Source of the DNA: Micromonospora sp. MH99
Lineage (GTDB): Bacteria; Actinomycetota; Actinomycetes; Mycobacteriales; Micromonosporaceae
Direction: 5' to 3'
DNA: 54,613 bases
NCBI RefSeq assembly: GCF_021442385.1
Contig: NZ_MUZA01000042.1
Span: forward strand, 1-54,613
The first letter of the stretch is position 1. Each line of letters starts with the position of its first letter. Position numbers and translations under genes: made by a program. Under the pieces are notes generated by a model. The model ran no database searches. It was given only the letters and a program-made list of their open reading frames with translations, and was not told the origin of the DNA. Shown here in pieces: positions 27,543 to 33,765 of the stretch.

Positions 27543-28502
27543 GTGACTCTTCCCGCCGGCTGGACCACACGCCGCCCCACCCTCGACGACGTGCCGGCGA
27601 TCCTCGCGGTGGTGCACGCGGCCGACACCTTCGCCATCGGCCATCCCGACTTCGACGCCGAGGACGTCGAGCAGTCGCTGACGGCCCCCTACTTCGACCC
27701 GACCCGGGACTCCTGGCTGGCGCTCGACCCGGACGGCACAGTGGTCGCCTGGGCGACGGTGGACAACCCGACCGGGGTCGGCCGGGAGTTCGTGGAGATC
27801 TACGTCGACCCGGAGCAGGCCGCCACCCTCCGCGCGCCACTGCTGGCCCGGCAGCTCGACCGGGTCGCCGAACGGGCCGCCGAGCGGCGACTGCCGGCGC
27901 TCACCGTCCGGTGCGCGGTGTTCGCCCCGGAACGCGACTGGGCCCGGAACCTGCGCGCCGCCGGGTTCACCGTGGCCAAGCGGTACGTCCGGATGCGCCG
28001 GCCGTTGGCCGACCTGCCGACCGAGCCGTCACCGCCGCCCGGGGTCACGGTGCGGCCGGTCCGCCCGGACGACGAGGCCGAGCTGCGGGAGTTCCACCGG
28101 ATCCACGACGTCGCGTTCGGCGACACCCCGGATCACGAGCCGCTGTCGTACGAGCGGTGGCGGGCCCGGATCGGTGACGTGACAGCCTGGGACGAGTGGT
28201 TCGTCGCCGAGGTCGACGGGGTGCTCGCCGGTGCCCTGCAGTCCTCCGACCAGGCGCTCGACCAGCAACAGGGCTGGGTGAAGAGTCTGTCGGTGCTGCC
28301 CGCGTACCGCCGGCGGGGTGTCGGTGCGGCGCTGCTGCGCCGCGCGTTCGCCAGCTACGCGGCGAAGGGGCGGGAGTCGGCCGGTCTGGGCGTGGACCTC
28401 ACCAACCCGACCACCCCGCTGTCGCTGTACGAGTCGGTCGGCCTGCGGGAGACCCTGTGGACCGACATGTACGAGCGGGTCGTCCCCGCCGCCGGTGTGT
28501 GA
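27543..28502 (+). CDS. Tandem GNAT N-acetyltransferase
   Basis: The 319-residue protein contains two GNAT-type modules, like mycothiol synthase. The N-terminal module (TTRRPTLDDVPAILAVVHAADT) lacks a clear acetyl-CoA loop, whereas the C-terminal one has RRRGVGAALLRRAF, the pyrophosphate-binding motif, followed by VDLTNPTTPLSLYESVGL. It is probably a single active site with a degenerate partner domain. It starts at GTG with an AGGA nine bases upstream. Whether it acts in mycothiol synthesis or on another amine cannot be told; no mycothiol genes are adjacent. Confidence 0.88.
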   Translation: MTLPAGWTTRRPTLDDVPAILAVVHAADTFAIGHPDFDAEDVEQSLTAPYFDPTRDSWLALDPDGTVVAWATVDNPTGVGREFVEIYVDPEQAATLRAPLLARQLDRVAERAAERRLPALTVRCAVFAPERDWARNLRAAGFTVAKRYVRMRRPLADLPTEPSPPPGVTVRPVRPDDEAELREFHRIHDVAFGDTPDHEPLSYERWRARIGDVTAWDEWFVAEVDGVLAGALQSSDQALDQQQGWVKSLSVLPAYRRRGVGAALLRRAFASYAAKGRESAGLGVDLTNPTTPLSLYESVGLRETLWTDMYERVVPAAGV

Positions 28503-28574
28503 TTGACGACCCCGGCCGGGGCCGGCGGGCAGTCGGGTCGGCGGCGGTTGCAGACTGGGGGCGTGGGATACGCG

Positions 28575-29030
28575 CTACGGGGACGCGGTGCCGGTGGGAC
28601 GGGACCGCAGCTCGGTGACGTAGTCGTCCGGCGCACCCGCCTTCTCGGCGGCGTTCGCGATCTCGGACAGGTACCAGGAGGTCGGCAGGCCACCCTCGTA
28701 CCCGTCGAACACGTAGATCCACGCGGTCACGTCGCCGTCGAGGGTCGAGACCCGGACGGTCAGCCGCCGGTACGTGCCGGCGGTCACGCCCTCGATCTCG
28801 TCGAGCTGGGCGGCGTCGTACGGGTGGATGTCGTAGATCGCCACGAACACCCGGTCGCCGGGGGACTCGACGACGGTGCTCACCGCGCCCTCCCAGCCGA
28901 TGACGTCCTCCCCGGCGAAGGTCAGCCGCCACCCCTCCAGCCAGCCGGTGCCCACCATGGGCGAGTGCGGGCAGTAGGCCCGCATCCGGGCCGGGTCGAG
29001 GTTTGAGCCGTAGGCGGCGTGATGACGCAC
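28575..29030 (-). CDS. Gamma-glutamylcyclotransferase family protein
   Basis: The 151-residue protein has the GGCT-like fold signature YGSNL at residues 7-11 and a catalytic Glu at position 80 in LDEIEGV, followed by YRRLTVRV. Family members release 5-oxoproline from gamma-glutamyl compounds. It starts at GTG at 29030; TATCGT lies seven bases upstream with no Shine-Dalgarno, implying a leaderless message. It diverges from the mini-ORF/lpdA transcription unit, so both promoters share the 29031-29110 interval. Confidence 0.88.
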   Translation of the reverse strand: MRHHAAYGSNLDPARMRAYCPHSPMVGTGWLEGWRLTFAGEDVIGWEGAVSTVVESPGDRVFVAIYDIHPYDAAQLDEIEGVTAGTYRRLTVRVSTLDGDVTAWIYVFDGYEGGLPTSWYLSEIANAAEKAGAPDDYVTELRSRPTGTASP

Positions 29031-29110
29031 GGCGATGACGATAGCCCGGCGGGCCGGTGGGGGAGAATACGACTGTGCGTGTCGGACGCGTTCGGGAGAA
29101 GAAAGTCACT

Positions 29111-29140
29111 GTGAGCATCAACGAAGGGCGAACGTGGTGA
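29111..29140 (+). CDS. Mini-ORF 1 (9 codons) upstream of lpdA
   Basis: GTG AGC ATC ... TGG TGA encodes VSINEGRTW. GGAGAAG lies nine bases before the GTG. The stop overlaps the GTG of the next mini-ORF as GTGA, the same coupling seen between real genes in this window. A possible -10 (TACGAC at 29068) would start the transcript near 29080. An upstream in-frame GTG at 29075 could give 21 residues but would lie before that transcription start. This is a leader-ORF proposal. Confidence 0.45.
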   Translation: MSINEGRTW

Positions 29141-29199
29141 GCGCGAGGAGTGCAGCGCAGCGGAGCCCCGCAGTCGCGAGCGAAAGGATGGCGCTGTGA
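29137..29199 (+). CDS. Mini-ORF 2 (20 codons), coupled to lpdA
   Basis: The ORF encodes VSARSAAQRSPAVASE plus RMAL and ends at a TGA overlapping the GTG of lpdA by four bases. GAAGGG lies about eight bases before its start. The unit GAGTGCAGCGCAGCGG plus the following CCCCGCAGTCGCGA looks like a block I remember recurring upstream of genes in Micromonospora and Salinispora, sometimes absorbed into annotated N-termini. It could be a conserved leader peptide or a dispersed element that carries its own ribosome binding site. Confidence 0.5.
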   Translation: MSARSAAQRSPAVASERMAL

Positions 29200-30599
29200 G
29201 CCGGATCGTGATCATCGGCGGTGGGCCGGCCGGGTACGAGGCGGCGCTGGTCGCCGCCCAACTGGACGCCGATGTCACCGTGGTCGAGGCCGACGGCGCG
29301 GGCGGGGCCTGCGTGCTCTCCGACTGCGTACCGTCGAAGACGTTCATCGCCAGTTCCCAGGTGGTCACCGGTTACCGGGACACCGAGGAGTTCGGGGTGC
29401 ACTCGGACGGCCTCGAGGCGGTCACCGTCGACGCGCAGGCCGTCCACGAGCGGGTCAAGCGCCTGGCGCTGGCGCAGTCGTCCGACATCCACGCCAAGCT
29501 GCTCAAGGCCGGGGTCACCTTCGTGGCCGGCACCGCCCGACTGGGCGAGGACGCCCTCGGGCACACCCACCGGGTCATCGTCACCCCCGCCGACGGCGGC
29601 GAGGAGTACTCGATCGCCGCGTCCACCGTGCTGGTGGCCACCGGCTCGACACCCCGCCAGTTGCCCACCGCCGTGCCGGACGGCGAGCGCATCCTGACCT
29701 GGCGCCAGGTGTACGACCTGCCGGAGCTGCCCGAGCACCTGATCGTGGTCGGCTCCGGCGTGACCGGCGCCGAGTTCGCCAGCGCGTACCTGGCGATGGG
29801 GGTCGAGGTCACCCTGGTCTCCAGCCGGGACCGGGTGATGCCGCACGAGGACGCCGACGCGGCGTCGGCGATCGAGCGGGTGTTCCGCAACCGCGGCATG
29901 AACATCCTCAACAACTCCCGCGCCGACGCGGTCCGGCGTACCGCCGACGGGGTCGAGGTGGAGCTGTCCGACGGCCGCAAGGTCGCCGGCTCGCACGCGC
30001 TGATCGCTGTCGGCTCGATCCCCAACACCGCGGACCTGGGCCTCGCCGAGTACGGCGTGGAACTGGGCCGGGGCGGTTACGTCACTGTCGACCGGGTCTC
30101 CCGGACGAACGTGCCGGGCATCTACGCCGCCGGCGACTGCACTGGTGTGCTGCTGCTGGCGAGCGTGGCCGCCATGCAGGGCCGGATCGCGATGTGGCAC
30201 GCCCTCGGTGAGGCCGTCCGACCGCTGCGGTTGCGGACCGTCGCGGCGAACGTCTTCACCGACCCGGAGCTGGCCACCGTGGGCGTCTCGCAGGACGAGG
30301 TGGACGCGGGCAAGGTGCCGGCCCGGCAGGTGATGCTGCCGCTGTCCGGCAACGCCCGGGCCAAGATGGACGACCTGTCCGACGGCTTCGTGAAACTGTT
30401 CTGTCGGCCGGCGAGCGGCCAGGTGGTGGGCGGCGTGGTGGTCGCCCCGAAGGCCAGCGAGCTGATCCTGCCGATCACCATGGCTGTGGAGAACAACCTG
30501 ACGGTCAACGAGTTGGCGCAGACGATCACCATCTACCCGAGCCTGTCCGGCTCGATCACCGAGGCGGCCCGCCAGCTCATGCTCCACGAGCTGGAGTGA
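29196..30599 (+). CDS. lpdA: NAD(P)H quinone reductase / flavoprotein disulfide reductase
   Basis: This 467-residue FAD enzyme has the dinucleotide motif IIGGGPAGYEA at residue 6, redox Cys39 and Cys44 in GGACVLSDCVPSK, a second Rossmann motif VVGSGVTGAEF, and AAGDCTG for FAD. It looks like dihydrolipoamide dehydrogenase but lacks the C-terminal His-Glu pair: the HPT..E region reads YPSLSGSITEA. It therefore matches the LpdA (Rv3303c) group, which reduces quinones rather than dihydrolipoamide. It starts at GTG with AAAGGA upstream, overlapping mini-ORF 2, and overlaps the convergent DUF998 gene by 23 bases. Confidence 0.9.
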   Translation: MSRIVIIGGGPAGYEAALVAAQLDADVTVVEADGAGGACVLSDCVPSKTFIASSQVVTGYRDTEEFGVHSDGLEAVTVDAQAVHERVKRLALAQSSDIHAKLLKAGVTFVAGTARLGEDALGHTHRVIVTPADGGEEYSIAASTVLVATGSTPRQLPTAVPDGERILTWRQVYDLPELPEHLIVVGSGVTGAEFASAYLAMGVEVTLVSSRDRVMPHEDADAASAIERVFRNRGMNILNNSRADAVRRTADGVEVELSDGRKVAGSHALIAVGSIPNTADLGLAEYGVELGRGGYVTVDRVSRTNVPGIYAAGDCTGVLLLASVAAMQGRIAMWHALGEAVRPLRLRTVAANVFTDPELATVGVSQDEVDAGKVPARQVMLPLSGNARAKMDDLSDGFVKLFCRPASGQVVGGVVVAPKASELILPITMAVENNLTVNELAQTITIYPSLSGSITEAARQLMLHELE

Positions 30600-31188
30600 C
30601 CCGTCGGGTCTGGATCACGGCGACAGTGCCGAGGACGGCGACCTCGGTGACGATCAGCAGGCGTTCGGCCAGGCCGATCAGCACGCGGTCGCCGGGGTAG
30701 GCGGACCAGACCATCGCCGCCGCCAGGGTCAGGCTGAGCAGGGCCAGGGTGCGCAGCGTCCGGGCGGCGGCGTCCAGGTCCGGCCGGCGGGCGAGCAGCC
30801 AGCCGCCGACCGGCAGCGCCAGGAAGGCGACCACCGAGGCGTACCGGTGTACGTAGGCGGCGGACGTCATTGCGGTGCCCGGCTCGTTCGTCGGCACCAC
30901 GGCGGCCAGCAGCAGCCCCGCCACCCAGGCGCCGAGTAGCAGCTCGCCCGCCCGCCCCGGCGGCGGGCCGGCACGGCGCAGGCCGTACATCACCGCCACG
31001 GTGGCGAGGGCCAGCACGACCATTGCGACGTCGATGACGCCGCCCCGGTCGGAGACGGCGAAGTCGCTGATGGTCAGCGCCCACGGGTTGAGGTCGTCGT
31101 TGACTTCCAGGTGGCCGATCACGGTGAGCAGCGCCGCCACGGCGATCCCGCCGAGGGCCACCACACCGGTGTTCCGGGTTCCAGGCAT
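30577..31188 (-). CDS. DUF998 family membrane protein
   Basis: The 203-residue protein has about six hydrophobic segments and the DUF998 pattern: NPWALTISDFAVSDRGG after helix 1, a VPTNEPG loop, and an AYVHRYASVVAFLALPVGG stretch. These are small integral membrane proteins of unknown function. The gene overlaps the 3' end of lpdA in the opposite direction. A strong hairpin lies upstream, separating it from dedA. Confidence 0.85.
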   Translation of the reverse strand: MPGTRNTGVVALGGIAVAALLTVIGHLEVNDDLNPWALTISDFAVSDRGGVIDVAMVVLALATVAVMYGLRRAGPPPGRAGELLLGAWVAGLLLAAVVPTNEPGTAMTSAAYVHRYASVVAFLALPVGGWLLARRPDLDAAARTLRTLALLSLTLAAAMVWSAYPGDRVLIGLAERLLIVTEVAVLGTVAVIQTRRVTPARGA

Positions 31189-31283
31189 GCCTCAGCCTGT
31201 CGCCGTCAACACCCCAGCCAAATCCGGGACCGCCACTGACTCGGCCCCCAAACCCCACCCCTAGGAACGCTGGTGGTCGCGGC

Positions 31284-31330
31284 GATCTTGGACAGTTTCC
31301 GTTAGCTGACAACGGAAACTGTCCAAGATC
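31284..31330 (-). terminator. Perfect 20-bp hairpin after dedA
   Basis: Arms 31284-31303 and 31311-31330 are perfectly complementary over 20 bases around a seven-base loop. The element lies 22 bases downstream of the dedA stop codon and about 95 bases upstream of the DUF998 start on the same strand, so it should end dedA transcription. Its length and perfection recall a dispersed palindromic repeat. Confidence 0.8.
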
Positions 31331-31352
31331 TCCCCACCGACCGTCGCGACGC

Positions 31353-31982
31353 TCAGTCGATCGGGAGGTCGGCTCCGGCGGCGGTGCGGGCGTGGCGGGC
31401 GCTGACCACTGTCATCGCCCATCCGGCCGCGGCGAAGCCGGCCGCCGCGGCGGTGGCGATGATGGCCAGCCGCCAGGCCGACTCGGTCAGCGCCGTGCCG
31501 CCCAGGTGCCCGACCAGCGCCCCGTAGGTGGCCCAGCCCAGCGCGGCGATCGTCTCGTAGAGCGCGAACAGCCGGTACGGATATCGGCTGCGGCCGGCCG
31601 AGAAGCAGGCCGCCATGCGCCCGCCGGGCACGAACCGGCAGAGCAGGATGACCAGTGGGCCGGGTTGGCGTAATCCCTGCGTGACCCGGCTCGCCATCCG
31701 GCGGGCGCGGCTGGGTTCGGCGTGCCGGGGCGCCCGGCGGTCCGGTGCGCCACGGCCGAGCAGGTAGCAGGCGAGGTCGCCGGCGAACACGCCGAGCGCG
31801 CCGACGGCGATGGTGACCGGCAGGCTGAGGCCGCCGTACACGGTCAGCGCGCCACTGGTGATCATGACGATCTGGGTGGGGATCACCGGTACGAAGGCGT
31901 CCGCGATCAGCAGGCCGAGCAGCACCAGGTACGCCCACGTCGGCGACGCGACGTCAGTCAGTAGTTCGGGCACGCCTGCCAC
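31353..31982 (-). CDS. DedA/VTT-domain membrane protein
   Basis: The 209-residue protein carries the VTT (SNARE-associated) domain: a hydrophobic re-entrant start DAFVPVIPTQIVMITSGAL, then GVFAGDLACYLLGRG, CRFVPGGRMAACFSAG and several membrane helices. DedA proteins act in undecaprenyl-phosphate or phospholipid translocation and in membrane homeostasis. The E/D and R motifs of the family are visible, including Arg in CRFVPGGR. It starts at GTG at 31982 with a weak ribosome binding site. It diverges from the threonine leader/ThrRS unit. Confidence 0.88.
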   Translation of the reverse strand: MAGVPELLTDVASPTWAYLVLLGLLIADAFVPVIPTQIVMITSGALTVYGGLSLPVTIAVGALGVFAGDLACYLLGRGAPDRRAPRHAEPSRARRMASRVTQGLRQPGPLVILLCRFVPGGRMAACFSAGRSRYPYRLFALYETIAALGWATYGALVGHLGGTALTESAWRLAIIATAAAAGFAAAGWAMTVVSARHARTAAGADLPID

Positions 31983-32331
31983 CTCGCCGGATGCGGCCGA
32001 TTGAGTGTCTTGAGCCTGACGACGTGTCCGGCGTCACCGTGGACAGCCCCGGCCCGTCGTGACCGTCGACACCACAGGGCCACTCCGTTCCAACGAGGCG
32101 AACCGCCCTCGGGTGACGGCTCGGAGGCCGTCCCACAGTGGCCCGAGGCGGTCGGCGGATCGGCGTCTCTCGGCGTACCGTGGGCGGCGCGGCCCAGCAC
32201 GTCGGGTCCCCCGTTCCTGACGATTCGGGTCGCCCAGGGCCGCCGGCGGGTCCCGCGCCGGCGGCCCGCCTCCTCTCCCACCGTCGCAAATCCGGGTGCG
32301 TCCCCGACCGCCCGAGGGATACCGTCGCCGC
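31983..32331. other. Intergenic region between dedA and the threonine leader
   Basis: About 350 bases with no convincing gene on either strand; open frames here lack conserved features or ribosome binding sites. It should hold the dedA promoter on one side. Its right end has GATACC at 32318-32323, eight bases before the leader-peptide ATG, a plausible -10 for a leaderless leader transcript. Confidence 0.5.
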
Positions 32332-32388
32332 ATGCGCAGCGCGGTAGTGATGACGACGACGCCGGGTGTTCCCGGCGTGCCGCTCTGA
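32332..32388 (+). CDS. Threonine leader peptide of the ThrRS gene
   Basis: An 18-codon ORF encodes MRSAVVMTTTPGVPGVPL, with three consecutive ACG threonine codons at 32353-32361 followed by Pro-Gly-Val repeats. GATACC eight bases upstream would place transcription start at or near the ATG, the leaderless form common for actinobacterial attenuation peptides. Hairpins begin exactly at the third Thr codon, and a threonyl-tRNA synthetase gene follows 103 bases after the stop. The arrangement is what ribosome-mediated attenuation requires. Expression is not shown by sequence alone. Confidence 0.65.
   Translation: MRSAVVMTTTPGVPGVPL
32359..32378 (+). promoter_or_regulatory. Hairpin overlapping the Thr codons
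   Basis: ACGCCGGG (32359-32366) and CCCGGCGT (32371-32378) form a perfect 8-bp stem with a TGTT loop. Its 5' arm includes the third Thr codon of the leader peptide, so a ribosome stalled for lack of charged tRNA-Thr would keep it open. Confidence 0.6.
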
Positions 32389-32406
32389 CGTAACCACCGT
32401 CGACCA

Positions 32407-32435
32407 GGCCCCGGGGCGATCCGCCCCCGAGGGCC
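32407..32435 (+). terminator. Putative attenuator hairpin before the ThrRS gene
   Basis: GGCCC (32407-32411) and GGGCC (32431-32435) enclose GGGGCG (32413-32418) and CGCCCC (32422-32427) with a three-base loop. This strong stem lies between the leader peptide and the synthetase start. It has no U-tract, so termination or translational masking are both possible. Confidence 0.45.
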
Positions 32436-32491
32436 GCGCGGCGTTCGGTGTCCAGGTCGCCTCCGGGTCGTCCCCGATCCAGGAGCCCGAC

Positions 32492-33709
32492 ATGATCGAC
32501 CACCGCAAGCTCGGCCGTGAGCTGGAGCTGTTCGTCTCCGATCCGCTGGCCGGCGCCGGCCTGCCCATCTGGCTGCCGGCCGGCGCCGCCGCCCGGCACG
32601 CCGTCGAGGAGTACGTCCGGGACCTGGAGCGCCGCTCCGGCCACCAGCACGTCTACTCGCCGCCGCTGGGCAAGCGCGAACTCTTCGAACTCTCCGGCCA
32701 TCTCGGCTACTTCGCCGACGACATGTTCCCGCCGATGCGGCTCAGCGCCGACGACGAGTTCGTGCTCCGCCCGGCGCTCTGCCCGCACCACGCGCTGGTG
32801 TTCCGCGCCCGGGGCCGCTCCTACCGGGAGCTGCCGCTGCGGATCGCGGAGCTGGGCGGGATGTACCGCTCGGAGCGCTCCGGCGTGCTCGGCGGGCTGT
32901 CCCGGGTGCGTGCCATCTCGCTCAACGACGCGCACACCTTCTGCGCCCCGGACCAGGTCGGCGCGGAGGTCGCCGAGATCCTCCGGCTGATGCGCGCCGC
33001 GCACGACGCGCTCGGCGTCCGTCCGGCGGGGTTCCGGCTGTCGCTGCGCGGGCCGGGCGGGAAGTACGTCGGCGACGACGCCCAGTGGGCCCGCGCCGAG
33101 GACCTGCTCCGCGGCGCGCTGGCCGGGGTGGAGTACGTCGAGGCCCCCGGGGAGGCCGCCTTCTACGGTCCGAAGATCGACGTTCAGATCATCGACGCGG
33201 CAGGCCGCGAGTCGACCATCTCCACCATCCAGGTGGACTTCGACAAACCCGAGAAGTTCGATCTGTCGTACACCGGTTCCGACGGCAGTCGGCGGCGGCC
33301 GGTCATGCTGCACCGCAGCCTGGTCGGCAGCATGGAGCGGCTGTTCGCGTACCTCATCGAGGTGCACGAGGGCGCGTTCCCGGCCTGGTACGCGCCCGTC
33401 CAGTTGGTGTTGCTGCCGGTGGACGAGGGGCAGGCCGACGCGGCTGCGGAACTGGCCCGGGCGGCAGTCGACGCCGGCCTGCGGGTCGAGGTCGACACCG
33501 CCGGCTCGCTGGGCGCCCGGGTCCGGGACGCGGCCCGCCGCCGCGTCCCGTACCTCGGGGTGCTGGGCGCCCGGGAGGCGGCCGACGGCGCACTCGCCCT
33601 GCGCCTGCGCGACGGCCGCGCCCTGGCCCCGATGCCCGCCGCCGCCGCGCTCGCCCTGATCGGCCGGCAGGTCGCCGCGCGTGCCGCCGACCTGCTCCCG
33701 GCGGACTGA
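32492..33709 (+). CDS. Threonyl-tRNA synthetase lacking TGS and editing domains
   Basis: This 405-residue class II synthetase starts at DHRKLGRELELF, the point where the catalytic domain begins in full-length ThrRS, so the TGS and N2 editing domains are missing. The catalytic core is intact: the zinc ligands Cys (LRPALCPHH), His (LNDAHTFC) and His (VMLHRSLVGSMERLF), and motif 2 RIAELGGMYRSERSGVLGG. A C-terminal anticodon-binding domain (PVQLVLLPVDEGQ) is present. AGGAG six bases before the ATG fixes the start. Without editing it could mischarge serine. It may be a second, starvation-induced or drug-insensitive enzyme alongside a housekeeping ThrS elsewhere, which is inference. Confidence 0.92.
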   Translation: MIDHRKLGRELELFVSDPLAGAGLPIWLPAGAAARHAVEEYVRDLERRSGHQHVYSPPLGKRELFELSGHLGYFADDMFPPMRLSADDEFVLRPALCPHHALVFRARGRSYRELPLRIAELGGMYRSERSGVLGGLSRVRAISLNDAHTFCAPDQVGAEVAEILRLMRAAHDALGVRPAGFRLSLRGPGGKYVGDDAQWARAEDLLRGALAGVEYVEAPGEAAFYGPKIDVQIIDAAGRESTISTIQVDFDKPEKFDLSYTGSDGSRRRPVMLHRSLVGSMERLFAYLIEVHEGAFPAWYAPVQLVLLPVDEGQADAAAELARAAVDAGLRVEVDTAGSLGARVRDAARRRVPYLGVLGAREAADGALALRLRDGRALAPMPAAAALALIGRQVAARAADLLPAD

Positions 33710-33765
33710 TCCGCCCACCGGGCTGAGGTGGACCGTCGATCGTGTGGCGCGCACGGCGGTCCGCC

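Noticed and set aside
29196..30599. Dihydrolipoamide dehydrogenase of a 2-oxoacid dehydrogenase complex
   Set aside because: The C-terminal His-Glu catalytic pair is replaced (YPSLSGSITEA), and no E1/E2 genes are present, so the quinone-reductase type is more likely.
31983..32331. A T-box riboswitch before the ThrRS gene
   Set aside because: I could not find the conserved T-box sequence that pairs with the tRNA acceptor end or a stem I specifier loop; the Thr-codon leader explains the region better.
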